From Pyropia yezoensis (lineage: Eukaryota > Rhodophyta > Bangiophyceae > Bangiales > Bangiaceae), in the NCBI GenBank assembly GCA_009829735.1, contig CM020619.1, forward strand, positions 3,974,590 to 4,038,589: DNA of 64,000 nucleotides, given 5' to 3'. Within the stretch, counting starts at the first letter, position 1, and every line of letters starts with the position of its first letter. This document shows, in pieces, positions 43,284-53,377 of this stretch. A model generated the notes under the pieces. That model had not been told where the DNA came from and searched no databases. It worked only from the letters and a program-made list of their open reading frames with translations. The translations under genes and the position numbers were made by a program.

Positions 43284-45731
43284 TCAGTGGGTAGACCCAC
43301 TGCCCGAGGGAGGCCACTCACGCGTAAGCGCGTAGACCTCCGTGCTCCACCGGTCGGCAACGTCACGACGGTCGACCACCCGAGTTACCTCGGTGCATAG
43401 CTGGACGAGGGTGCTGCGGCCAGCCTCCACGTCCTCCAGAGCTTTCTGGAGGCGGTCCAGCACGCCACCGAGGCAACGCGCTGACCCAACCAGCGCAGCA
43501 CCTGGGGGGATATCCCCCCAGCTAACAGAGAGACCCCCACGCATTGCGCGGGTAACAAGGGCGTCCACGCCTTCATACCAGAGACGGGGACCCCCGTCAT
43601 GTAGGACAGGGGCGGGAGGTGACACTGGCGCAGCCAGAGGAGCCACAGGAGCCGACACGGCTACCACCGGAGCCGGTGGCACCTGATACGAGGCCCGGTA
43701 GGAACCTACCGAAGGGGCTCCACCGTAACCACGGCGGTACTCCGCCCGACGACGGGACACCTCACGCTCCCCACCCACAGAGCCCCACTCTCGGGGACGA
43801 CGGCCAACCGCCGCAGGCATCGGGTTACCGAACCACGGAGCAAGGACCTGAAGAGGGTCATGGATAACCATGGGAATACCCAGGTCAGGAACGGCCTCGG
43901 TGGACGCCCACCCATGGCAACTAGGCTCACCCGGCTGAGTACGCCGGACACGCAACGAGTGACGAGGCAAGGGGGAAGCCCCAGCCTGCGGGTCCCGGTA
44001 CGGGGGAAGGGCCAACACCCCAGCCCAGTTCACGGCATCGTGAACAGCCAGCAGGGCTTCGAACTCCCGGGCCAACCCGGTCTTGGCAGCTATCAGATCC
44101 ACGCCCAACTGCGCGATGTGCCGACGGACACCCGTCGGAAGATGAAACAGACGACCCTGCCGGCGGACGGACAGTAAGAAGGATGAAGCCTGCCCGAGGG
44201 TAACCTCAAGGGTGAAGGTACCCTGCAACGGGTGGACCGGCCGGGAGGCCAACACACTCCCGAAGTATCGGAGGCAGGAGCCGGTGTCAAACCGGAAAGC
44301 AGGGGCGGGTTCCCACCCCTCCTGCCATAGCGGCGGGCGCACGGGAGTGTATACCGGAGCACGACCGTTGCCGGTCTGCAACGCACACGTTATATCCGTG
44401 CGGAACGCATCCGCCATGACACCATGGTTACGTCGCCAACTCGACGCCGACTTCAACCCCGCCATGGGCGGGTAGGGAGCCGTCAACGACAGATACGGGG
44501 GTACCCCCGGGTAGTAGTCAAAGTCGGGATACCGACCGGTACGGCTCACCGTCTCCCCAAACGCAACCGGCTCCGCCGCCGCCGCAATCCCCCGAGCACT
44601 AGCCGGGTAGTCAATCTCCCGCGGCAACGCGGGGGCAATCAAGTCGCAGACCCCGAAGTTGGGGTCGAGGTAGACCTCACCCCGTCCCACCCGGGTGCGC
44701 CAGAGCTGCGCATGCCGGTCGTCCGGCTGACTCAGGATCCAATGGTGTTCCACCCGGACCGCGTTCGGCTGGTTGACCAGCCGCACCAACTCCCGCTCCC
44801 AGCACGGGTCCACCTTGACGCGCCGGGAGGATTCTCCACGGGGATGCACCAGGTGGAAGTCCACCCGCATACGCCCATCGGACTCCATCGACTCTTGCAC
44901 CGTGAGGCCTCGAACCCGAGCCACCAAGTCGGACACCGACATGGCGGGTTGACCCGCCGCCACGGCGACGCCGCCACCCAACGGGGCAACCCGGGCAGGA
45001 CCAGGAAGAATCGGGGGCGCCGGGGGACGCACCACCGGCAGAGGGGCCGACGTCGGAGATGGACGAGGCCGAGGAGGAAGAAGAAGGGCGGGCGCCCGCC
45101 CGGAGTAACTCCCGGTGTCAACCGCCATGGGAGAAGGAGCGTCTTGACCGCTCGACGCCCGCGGCACCGCAGGTACGGCACCGGCGCCGGCACCACCCGT
45201 CGGCGTAGCCCCCGCCTCGGAAGGGGAAGGCACTTGGACAGCCTCCGGAGCCGGAGCCCCGGCCGTGCGGACACCCGCACCGTCTTGACCCGCCGCACCG
45301 GGTGTCGCACCGCCACCACCACCCGCGTCAACGTCGGGACCGCCTCGAGGAGTCACCGCCCGGACACCCGGACCACCTTGACCAGCCGGAGTCGGCTGCG
45401 GGTCGCGACCTCCGCCGCAGGGCGGACCATCTTGAGGTACCTGCGGTGAGCCGGCACCGGCACCAGGCCCCATCCGGGCAGCCGGCAGAGAGGGGGTAGA
45501 AGCCGCCACGCGCGGTTGACCGCCGGGTTGACCTCCGGCCGACGGCACCGTCGTGCCGCTGCACACGGACGACAGTCCTCCGGCCGACAGACGGACGGAC
45601 ACCGCAGGCCCGTCGTCGTCAGACGAGCTCACCCCGTAACGCGCGGCGTCGGGACCGACAGGCGCGTCGTCCTCCATCTCCTCCCCGATCAGGAGGTCTT
45701 CCTCCTCTTCAAGCACCTGGGGGTAGGACAT
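43284..45731 (-). CDS. Gypsy B antisense ORF, 815 aa, unknown function
   Basis: ATG at 45729-45731 (MSYPQVLEEEEDLL), matching the start in gypsy A; the open frame extends 76 codons further upstream without conserved partners. Residues 8-22 are acidic. Then comes a low-complexity Gly/Pro/Ala/Thr region to about 260. A conserved core at about 263-635 includes VRVEHHWILSQPDDRHAQLW, IAPALPREIDYPASARG and FRFDTGSCLRYFG. A Pro/Ala/Val linker and a C-terminal helix (VLDRLQKALEDVEAG...DRWSTEVYALTREWP) follow. There is no signal peptide or membrane span. It is complementary to no known gene, because it lies outside pol. Several differences from gypsy A in the core are synonymous, for example both copies encode LAVHDAVNWA with different third bases up to one residue. 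Retention in two copies suggests a protein function. Confidence 0.75.
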   Translation of the reverse strand: MSYPQVLEEEEDLLIGEEMEDDAPVGPDAARYGVSSSDDDGPAVSVRLSAGGLSSVCSGTTVPSAGGQPGGQPRVAASTPSLPAARMGPGAGAGSPQVPQDGPPCGGGRDPQPTPAGQGGPGVRAVTPRGGPDVDAGGGGGATPGAAGQDGAGVRTAGAPAPEAVQVPSPSEAGATPTGGAGAGAVPAVPRASSGQDAPSPMAVDTGSYSGRAPALLLPPRPRPSPTSAPLPVVRPPAPPILPGPARVAPLGGGVAVAAGQPAMSVSDLVARVRGLTVQESMESDGRMRVDFHLVHPRGESSRRVKVDPCWERELVRLVNQPNAVRVEHHWILSQPDDRHAQLWRTRVGRGEVYLDPNFGVCDLIAPALPREIDYPASARGIAAAAEPVAFGETVSRTGRYPDFDYYPGVPPYLSLTAPYPPMAGLKSASSWRRNHGVMADAFRTDITCALQTGNGRAPVYTPVRPPLWQEGWEPAPAFRFDTGSCLRYFGSVLASRPVHPLQGTFTLEVTLGQASSFLLSVRRQGRLFHLPTGVRRHIAQLGVDLIAAKTGLAREFEALLAVHDAVNWAGVLALPPYRDPQAGASPLPRHSLRVRRTQPGEPSCHGWASTEAVPDLGIPMVIHDPLQVLAPWFGNPMPAAVGRRPREWGSVGGEREVSRRRAEYRRGYGGAPSVGSYRASYQVPPAPVVAVSAPVAPLAAPVSPPAPVLHDGGPRLWYEGVDALVTRAMRGGLSVSWGDIPPGAALVGSARCLGGVLDRLQKALEDVEAGRSTLVQLCTEVTRVVDRRDVADRWSTEVYALTREWPPSGSGSTH

Positions 45732-46316
45732 GATAACGGGTGCGGAATCCCCCGCGCCCACAAGCCGTCGACGGCTACAACCCGGTACGGTGGGATAACC
45801 GGGACGAGCCAGGGAAGCGCGGGCACCCGCGCTTATGACCACAAACGGCCACGAGAAGCGCCGCAGGCACGCGGGTCGACCCGCGCCCCACGGGGCTACG
45901 ACCGCGCTCCACCCAGGCACCTGGCAGGACGGGGCTACCCCCACACCCGGGGTAAGCAAGGGGGGTCACCCCCAACCGACCCCACTCAACGCGGGCAGCC
46001 CCCGCCCCCCCCCTCAATCGTCCACACGAGAGGGGCCCCCCTACCACCAGGCACCTGGTGGCGGATCCGCTTGCACCACCCCTCAGAGGGGGGTCGTGAA
46101 CAGCAACCCGCATCGGGAATTTAACGGTCCGGAAAACGAATCGTGTGTGTGTACCACACAAAGGGGGGCACCCCCCTGAGACAACCTCGAAAAGGGGTGT
46201 CTGTCGCGACGGGGCGCAAAGCCCCACCCGACGGGTAAACGGTCACGCGACCCACTTACATTCGGTACCCCGAATGCAACTCGACCCGAGGACGGGCCGA
46301 ATCTAAGGGGGGGATA
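45732..46316. other. Gypsy B 3' untranslated region with polypurine tract
   Basis: 585 bases ending in the polypurine tract aagggggggata (46305-46316), directly before the 3' LTR, which would prime plus-strand synthesis. On the minus strand it is the leader of the antisense ORF. No other coding frame is convincing. Confidence 0.7.
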
Positions 46317-46679
46317 TGTAGCAATATGGTTGTCCGTATTGTGACCCTAATATCAGGGGGGCTACTTCTAACCCTTAACTTTCAATTTGATAGTTCGTAC
46401 TGGTCACGGTATCTATAAGTTACGTATGACCAGAGGGACTTGCATCTTGGGGTGGAGGGTAGTTAGTAGTGTCTCCGAGGGTTTATAACGAGGGGGCCGG
46501 TGGCGAATCCACCGCCGGCCAAGGTAGAACAACAAACCCCTCCCATTTGGGCTCTCATCTTGGTCCCGTGGCTTGCGCTCCAAGGACAGCAACCTTGGCC
46601 TCCTGGTGACGTTGGTGCCGATCCCCCTTGGTGAGTGTTCCCTGAGAGTGGACGCGCGACGGATCCCTATTGTGCTACA
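46317..46679 (+). repeat. Gypsy B 3' LTR
   Basis: 363 bp, four C/T differences from the 5' LTR (near 46554, 46605, 46618 and 46655). It is followed by the CCGGG target duplicate. The antisense ORF at 45731 reads away from this LTR, so its promoter may lie here. Confidence 0.95.
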
Positions 46680-46684
46680 CCGGG

Positions 46685-47025
46685 TCTTGCTGCTGCAGCC
46701 CTCGTGCTGGTCGCCGCCTCTTCCCACCCCTCTCCTCTCCCCTCGCTTCTGCGTTTACGTCACCACGGACAGCGCCCTTCTTGTTGCTATCCACCACTGT
46801 GACGTTCCACTGTTCCGCCCACCCTCTCCCATTCCCGCCCCCGTCTTCATCACTGTCATCAGCGGCCGTCATCTCCCCGTCACCCTGCCAATACGCACGT
46901 GCTTGTGCGTCTCGGACACCGCCCTGTCCTCTCCCTCCACATGCGTCAACCTCTACCTGTCAGCGGGCGCGTCACCGGCGGGGGGCCGCTATTGCTTGTT
47001 AACACATGTTGAGAGCGGTGCTGGG
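46685..47025. other. PIF element leader before transposase
   Basis: Pyrimidine-rich leader (ctcctctcccctcgcttc near 46731). It would have been continuous with 35374-35876 before gypsy B inserted. Nothing else is identified. Confidence 0.5.
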
Positions 47026-48357
47026 ATGGCCGACGAGATGAGCGACTCGGAGGTGGAGACGGCTGTGGTGGTGAGCTGCATGGCGGCGGCGGAAGCTGTG
47101 GTGAGAGCTGCCAACGATGGCTCGGGATGGATGGGCCGGGTGCCTGGGTCCGCTCCTAATATTGACCGCGGTGTGAGCCTTTGGTTTTTGAAATACCTGT
47201 CTCCTTCCCCTATGTACAACCGCTCTCACTTTCGTGCACTATTTCGTGTGCCGATGCGTCTGTACCGCGCGTTTGAGCGGGAGCTACCACTCGTCGAGCC
47301 ACTCCTGCTGCAACAAGAGGATTGCACTGGCCGCGCCGGCCGTCCCCTACACGTTAAGCTTTTGAGTGCTCTACGTCGTTTGGGGAATGGTGTTTCGTTC
47401 GCTGATACTGACTACCAAGCTTGTATGTCCATCGAGTCACAGCAGCTGAACTTTCACCTCTTTTTGCGAGCTGTGCGTACCCGCTTTGGTCCTCGATACC
47501 TCAACAGGGAGCCCACCGCCCTGGAGCTGCAGAAAATCTCTGACGCCTACGGTGCTCGTGGCTTTCCTGGCTGTGTCGGGTGCGCGGACTGCATGACCAT
47601 CAAGTGAAAGAATTGCCCGCGCGCTTTCAAGGGGCAGTACCACAATCCGAAGGACGGGAAGCTGGCTGTCCTGCGGTGCGAGGCGGTCGTGGACGGCGAC
47701 CTGTATTGCTGGCACTGGTTTGCTGGGAGGCCGGGTACGAACAAGGACGTGACTGTGCTCGACAACAGCCCGTACTTCATGGATATCCTGTCGGGTCGCC
47801 GTCAGATGCTGCTGCCCAATGGGTACGCGTTGGGAGGAGTGACGCGGCACTGGCTTCTCTACTTGCTGGGGGACTCTGCCTACCCCCGCTGGGCAATTTT
47901 CTACCGCCCCACTGCCGCACCGTTGAACGAGAAGGAGGCCTACGCGGGGCAGAGGCAGGTGACCGTGCGCAAGGATGTGGAGAGATTTTTTGGATGCTTG
48001 CAGGGTCGTTTCCATATACTGCGCGTGGAGCGACTCGAGTGGAGTGACGAGACCATCATTCTCATTGTCGACATTTGTGTCATTGACCATAACTTCATTG
48101 TATGTATGCGGCAGAGTGGTGAGCTGGAGGAAGAGGCAGCTGATCACGGGGGGGCCCTTCTTATGGAGGAGTTTTGTGCTGACCTGCCTGTCGACGTGGA
48201 AGCGTCCGCATCACCTGCTGCTGCCGCAGGACCTGTGCCTGTGGTGGGTCTCGCTGCTCTTTTGGAACGCAGTCACGCCGTCATGAGCGAGCCTGCTCAC
48301 GAGACCTTGACCGCCGCGTTGGCAGATCATTTGTGGGACTTGCGCGGACAACAGTAA
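47026..48357 (+). pseudogene. PIF/Harbinger transposase with single in-frame TGA
   Basis: 443 codons from the ATG at 47026 (MADEMSDSEVETA); frames further upstream run into the gypsy LTR, so this start is preferred. It matches the plant transposon family (Plant_tran/DDE_Tnp_4): RGFPGCVGCADCM with catalytic D188, then KNCPRAFKGQYHNPKDGK, AGRPGTNKDVTVLDNSPYF with D241, LLGDSAYPRWAIF, and RKDVERFFGCLQGRF with E319. The DDE triad is complete. TGA at 47605-47607 (codon 194) sits where the family has Trp before KNCP, so one TGG-to-TGA change explains it. The rest of the frame is clean to 48355-48357. It would otherwise bind and cut the element ends together with the SANT/Myb-like partner. Confidence 0.88.
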
Positions 48358-48539
48358 ACCTGCGCGTCGTTATTGACATCTCTGCCGCTGACGGACGGAG
48401 GAGCGACATTGGGTGGGACAGGGATACGAGACGGCCGAACTTCACCGCTACCCAACTTCCGAGGCGTTGGGGTGGAAAGGACGGATATCGTCTATGAGCC
48501 GCCACTAGCACCAGCATTGTGGCACTGGGATGGGGCGTG

Positions 48540-50010
48540 GGCGTTCCAGGTGCCCGTGGGCGGCGGCCAACACAATATTCGTGGCGCTGGTGTGAGGAGG
48601 CGGCGCTCTGGGGAACATGGGGTAGCGGTGTGCCCGAACAATATGCCGCAGGTGTGGGCGTACGCGGTACCTGTCGGCGGTCACCAGCACCCAAGTTGTG
48701 GCAGAGGGGTGTGGGCGCCGAGCACTGTGCGACAGGGGAGCGCCCCAATAACCCGCTTTACTGCGCTGGGAAGGGAGAGAGGAGTTCTATGCGTCTGTGG
48801 GCGGCGGTCAACACGCACTACACGATGATGGGGAGGGGGTATGCAGCACAGAGCACCTGTGAGCGGCAGGCAGGACCCGCTTTTTGCTTGTGCGACGGCG
48901 TCCCACGGTGGTGGACTCCCCGGCGCTTCCGACAACACCTGCTTTGTGACGCTTAGTTTCAGAAAGGTGAGGAGGGAAGCGGCACATGTCTTGCGGCGGC
49001 CGCCACGACCAACATTGTGCCGCCGGGGAGCGACGTGGTCCCACAAGGCGCCCTTGGGCGGCGGCCAGAACGATTTTTGACGCGCTGGGGTGGCGCGGGG
49101 GCGTACACAGCGACCACGGGCGGGAGCCAATACGAACTTTTTGGAGCTGGGGTTGGAGGGGGGTGCATGGCGCGGTCATCGGGAACCGCCGACCATGCAT
49201 CTGATGCGCTGGGATTGGCGCCCCCGAAGCCCGTGGGCGGCCGCCGATGTGTACTTTGCGGCTCTGAGGGGGGTGCGAGAGAGCGCGGCGCACGTGGACG
49301 ACCGTCAGCCCCGACATACTGTGCTGTGGGGGGGGCGCGGAGTAGTGGGCGCTCATCGCTCGCAGCCAACACCCACGGTTGAGCGCTCGGGTCGAAACGA
49401 GCCGCATGGGGAACCAGTTGGCGCCTGCCACAACCAGCTTTGTGCGGCAGGGATGGGAGATGGGCCAAGTAGGTGCTCGTGGGCGGGCGCCAGTACGCAC
49501 AGCGTAATGCAGGGGTGGCCCAGGGGGGTACAGAGAGCCCTCGGGCTACATTAAATACCATATGAGTGAAGTAGGGGTGGGAGCGGGGCACATGACGGCG
49601 TCATCGGCTGTCGCCAGACGCAACGTTATGGCGCTTAGGTGAGTGCGTGTGGTGCCCGTGCGAGGTTGCCGACACCTACTATGCGGCCCTGCGGTAGCTG
49701 CAACAGACGGGGCTGCCTGTTGGTGGCCGATAGCGGCAACGCTTCTATGATGGCGTGGAAAGGCGGAGGACAAAGTGCCTGTTGGCGACCGCCAGCACGT
49801 GCGTTGTTGTGCTGCGGTGGGGGTACTCGGCGGAGGGTTCCCGTGGGCGTTGACCAACGCCTATGTCATGGCGCTGGAGTTGGCCTTGAGCGCACGCGGC
49901 GCTCGTGCGCGTCAACGACGACGAAAAAAATGTTTGCCCCGGCGCGGGAAGGCCGGTACAGAGCGCCCGTAGGCGGCCGCCTAAACCAACTTTAAGGTGC
50001 TGGGGTGCGA
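48540..50010. repeat. Tandem array, about 61-bp period, inside PIF element
   Basis: A core like gggcggc[gc]gccaacac....ttgtggcgctgggg recurs at about 48561, 48675, 48802, 48862, 48994, 49058, 49119, 49180, 49236, 49297, 49357, 49420 and 49482, then in weaker form to about 49985. Spacings are 57-66 bases or twice that. Around 24 diverged units lie between the transposase gene and the SANT/Myb-like gene. Overlapping frames of 150-230 codons on both strands simply translate the repeat. 50011-50414 beyond it shows no gene. Confidence 0.75.
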
Positions 50011-50414
50011 GCGAGGCGTGTGGTGCTCCCGTGTGTCGGACATATGAGCCAGGATGTGCTATTGCGGTAGAAGGGGGCCCCTCCGGGTGCCCACTGCGGG
50101 CTTCTAGCGCTGCGGGCCTGGCCTGTAGAGATGCGGCCTAGGCACGGGCCAGTCGTGCGTGGCCACCATGATCACCATGGCCATGATGGGTGTGGGGAGC
50201 CCTCGGGCTGCTCTGGGCCTTGGCTTTGACGTGTTCTGGTGGGCAGTGGTCGGGCTGGGAAGCCCTTGAATGGAAACTGGCTTCACGTCATTGCGGTGGC
50301 GGGGGGTCGCACGGGTCGGGTGTGGGCAACGCTGGGTACCTCCTTCTTCGCTATGGGGAGGAAAAAGGACGCACGATGCGCCAAAAAATCTAGCGCCAAG
50401 TTGCTGCCCTGCAT

Positions 50415-51574
50415 CTACAATAAGGGCCATTTAACAAGCTCCCCCTCCCCGTCACCCCCCTCAGTCGTTCTCTCCACCTCAGCTCGTGCGGCTACGTCGC
50501 CACGGCTTCTCTCCCCGGCTGAGGCAACTGCAGCGGCGCCCCGGTCCCCGGATACCGGGCGCGCGGATCCGCTCTCGTGCGCCTGGTTGACCTGCTGCGT
50601 GCGGGCCAGCAGCTCGCGTACGCGCTGGATCTTGTCAGGCCCGTTGGGCAGCATCTCCAGGAGCTTGGCCTCCAACGACATTGCGGCTAAAGTTGCCTTA
50701 CATGCTGTGGAATCCTCCAGGGCGGACTTGACGCCGGCCATCGACTGAGCCACCGCCGCAACAGCATGCGCGGGTCTCCCTTCCGTCGCGTCCCTGAGCT
50801 TCTTGCGCTTGGCCCCAAGGGGGCGACTGAAGCCAGGCGAATCCGCAGGGTTCGTCGCCGCCACTCCCTCCGGAGCCGTCTGCTGCGCGAGCGCCGCTTC
50901 TCTCCCCCCCCCCCTAGCGTGCGCTCCGCCCCCCCACCGCCCCCGCCTCCGGCCACGTCTCCCCCCCCCTATGCCTGTCCCTCCCCCTCATCCCGCCCGC
51001 GCACGCTGGGAACACCAAAATCCGCAGATTCCCCACCATTACGAGCCGCACCTCCCCCAGTGTCCCCTCCGCTACGGCCCCCGCCTCCCCTAGCACGTCC
51101 GGCAGCCGGAGGCCGCTGCACGACGTTGGGCGCACTGGGCCCGCCAATCTTGGATGAAAACTTGAGGCAGCTCCGCAGCAGGTGCGCTGCGGCCACGCTC
51201 TTCAAGACTGGGTCACGCTTGCCCTTCTTTGTCGTCACCTGGTTGTTAGCCTTAAACAAACGCATGACGTTCTCCTGCGTATCGTCCTCCACTTCTCCGG
51301 ACAGGATGGGGGCACGGTACAGCTTGTTTGCCGCCAGGTACTTCTGCAACAGGCGCTGAAGCACGCCCCAGCGAGAGCGTAGGGAATGCCCGGTTCGCTG
51401 GATAGTCGCCTCCGGCTGCGTTTTGTAGGCCGCGGCAGCTCTCTCCCAATACATGTCGCTGTTCATGTCCGCCACCGACTCAGTCGCGCTCATCCACACG
51501 CGCGCAAGGGCCGAGTCCTCGGCGGCCGAGAAGGATGGCCCGCGAATTGCCTTGTTGCTGCCATCCGTTGCCAT
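50415..51574 (-). pseudogene. PIF/Harbinger SANT/Myb-like accessory protein, frame-broken
   Basis: ATG at 51572-51574 (MATDGSNKAIRGPSF). Residues 11-110 follow the SANT/Myb-like pattern of NAM-associated and PIF ORF1 proteins: RGPSFSAAEDSALARVW (W27), YWERAAAAY (W43), SLRSRWGVLQ (W69), then SGEVEDDTQENVMRLFK. This first frame stops near 50969. The C-terminal half resumes in another phase at about 50900: RPLGAKRKKLRDATEG followed by a helix (EAKLLEMLPNGPDKIQRVRE), which is the usual end of these proteins. The break lies among runs of 9 and 11 C (50961-50969 and 50904-50914), so either an indel in a homopolymer or a short intron is possible. It is divergently placed from the transposase within the same element. 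These proteins normally help the transposase bind DNA and enter the nucleus. Confidence 0.75.
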
Positions 51575-51960
51575 GGGGGCGCCTCGCCGACGCCGGCGGC
51601 TTCGCTGGGAGTGGTACAAGATGGGGAGGGGGGTACGTCGGCCAGTCGCTGGGTGGAAGAACGTGGAGGGCGGGCGTCACTGGCGAGACGTGCCAAGAGC
51701 AGCAGGATCTCCCCAGTGCGACCTCATGGGACGTCGGCAGTTTCGTGTAGTTAAGACAACTGCGAGAATTCTGTCTCGAGGATGCCTCCATGGGAGAGTG
51801 TGATTGGCTGATGAATATCCATTTGCATATAGAAAGAGCCATCCTAGGATGCATTCTGCTCAGATATGGCTTTGCGAATAGCATTCTCCATCTCCATATG
51901 CCGTTTTCGAGCACCGGTAGACATGGCCAATGGAAGTATATGGAATTATATGGAGATTTA

Positions 51961-51980
51961 GCGCACCGATAGAGGTGCTC
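51961..51980 (-). repeat. PIF/Harbinger right terminal inverted repeat
   Basis: GCGCACCGATAGAGGTGCTC, followed by TTA at 51981-51983. Exact reverse complement of the left end. Confidence 0.92.
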
Positions 51981-51983
51981 TTA

Positions 51984-53183
51984 GGATGCTCAACCTCTCT
52001 CTCAGTGTCAGGCACGTCCTCGTTTCCCGACCCATCAATCGCTTTCGGGTCTTGACGAATCTTCGAAGGATTGAAAACCGGCAGGGCGCGCAGTAGCTTA
52101 GCGTGTGTACAGCGGTGCTCCATCGATCTGCATCCAAAAGCCACGCACCGGATGAAGCGCTTCTCGCTAGCGACGACAGGACTAAAAATATCACCGTCGT
52201 AAGCCAAGCCGCACCGACCGCCATATAATTCAAAAGTGAAAGCATGAGGTTGAGTTTGCGGCTTGACCTGCAACGCGTCCACCAGCCGCTCTCGGCACGC
52301 TTCCAGGCGCTCTTGCGCTGCTCTAAACGAGTCGGTGTGCCAGCAAGTGCTGGACCGGCCCGTGGTGAACGCTATTGCGACGTTCTGGTTGTGCTCGCGG
52401 CACGAGCACAACACCTTGGCATGGGGCGATAGCCACAGTGCCGCCACATCTACAAGCGCTGGTCGCAAGCGGCAAAACAAAACGCGAGAAGGAGAAGAGG
52501 ATGCTGCCACGATCCGCCCACAAAACACCACCGCGAGAAAAGTTTGCGGACCCCGTGACCAGCCCAGCTGCTGCTCGCAAACACGTCTCCATCACGAGGC
52601 AGGCCGCTTCGCTGCGCTCGATCTCGGCCGCCGCCTTGCGCATACCCAGCGGGATGGGGGCCACCCTCGCCGGACGTGCCGCGCCTTTCCTGTAACGCTT
52701 CCTCGCAGGAACTGCGGACTTCAGCGCGGAGCGCGCACGACGTCGAGGAGATTGATCTTGGCCGACGTGTTGCCCACCTCCGCTATCATCTATCCCGCCG
52801 CCTTCATTGTCACCATCAGCACCTGACGATAGGGCGCCAGGATTGGCTCCATGGTCGTGTAGTCCTTCATTTCCTGGACCACCGTGAAGGGTCTGCTGGT
52901 GCACGCATTGCGAAGCAGGTGGGCCAGCATCCTCGGAGCTTGAATCGTGGGCGCACCGACGACCGCCAATTCCCAGTCTTCGCACAGGGGTGGGTGGGCA
53001 GCTCCGCCCAACAAATCGAGGCGGAGAGGGAGTACGAGACGAAAAAGCAGGTCCAGGGTCAATACCAGAAACCCCCGCTAGCATTCGAGCATACCCGATC
53101 ATCCCCAGCTGCGTGCGTCGAGAAGGAATCACGCACTCATCCGAAGAAATGGCAGGCATCGGCAGCTCTCCGACACCGTCCAT
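51984..53183 (-). pseudogene. KDZ-like gene, N-terminal piece
   Basis: ATG at 53181-53183 (MDGVGELPMPAISSDECV). The first frame (to about 52550) is low-complexity, then basic (RRRARSALKSAVPARKRYRK), then helical (AAAEIERSEAACLVMETCLR). In the next phase comes CSCREHNQNVAIAF, CWHTDSFRAAQERLEACRE and CVAFGCRSMEHRCTHAKLL, a Cys/His cluster resembling the zinc modules ahead of KDZ transposases. The segment ends exactly at the TTA target site of the PIF element (51981-51983), and sequence resembling its continuation begins at 35350. One frameshift in 52323-52531 marks decay. Assignment to the KDZ-like gene is from context plus the Cys pattern. Confidence 0.5.
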
Positions 53184-53377
53184 GGCAGGTACAGTCGCTG
53201 CAAAAAATGCAAGCCAGTCGACCCAGAACGCCTTCCAAGCTTATCAAGCTCAGTGGATGCAGCGACGGATGTAACTAGCTGTAGTGAAGGGGGGGGGGGG
53301 AAGGGCGATCGCAGACGTAGCGTTGCTATGACGATGTGGCCAGCGTTGCCTCGAACGGCGCGGGCGCGACCGCGACG

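Larger units (their letters stand above)
35877..46679 (+). mobile_element. Gypsy B: complete young chromovirus with antisense ORF
   Basis: 10803 bp with two 363-bp LTRs that differ at four positions, all C/T changes. It is flanked by a perfect CCGGG duplication (35872-35876 and 46680-46684). Order: LTR, primer-binding site, gag (+), pol (+, protease-RT-RNase H-integrase-chromodomain), palindrome array, antisense ORF (-), polypurine tract, LTR. Gag, pol and the antisense ORF are all open, and every catalytic motif I looked for in pol is present. It is inserted in the PIF/Harbinger element. Confidence 0.95.
35354..51980. mobile_element. PIF/Harbinger element (hosts gypsy B)
   Basis: Terminal inverted repeats are a perfect 20 of 20: GAGCACCTCTATCGGTGCGC at 35354-35373 and its reverse complement at 51961-51980. 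Both ends are flanked by TTA (35351-35353 and 51981-51983), the 3-bp TWA target typical of PIF/Harbinger. Further inward the ends stay similar (ccatat, gtctaccgg). Inside lie the two expected genes, a DDE transposase (+, 47026) and a SANT/Myb-like protein (-, 51574). Removing gypsy B and its target duplication leaves about 5.8 kb. The element sits in the KDZ-like gene. Confidence 0.9.

Noticed and set aside
47605..47607. TGA in the PIF transposase read as Trp or selenocysteine
   Set aside because: Trp is the family residue, but TGA also ends other frames here and no selenocysteine element is visible; a single point mutation is simpler.
48508..49591. Frames of 145-230 codons on both strands in the 61-bp array
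   Set aside because: Repeat-derived; the products repeat every 20 or so residues and lack motifs.
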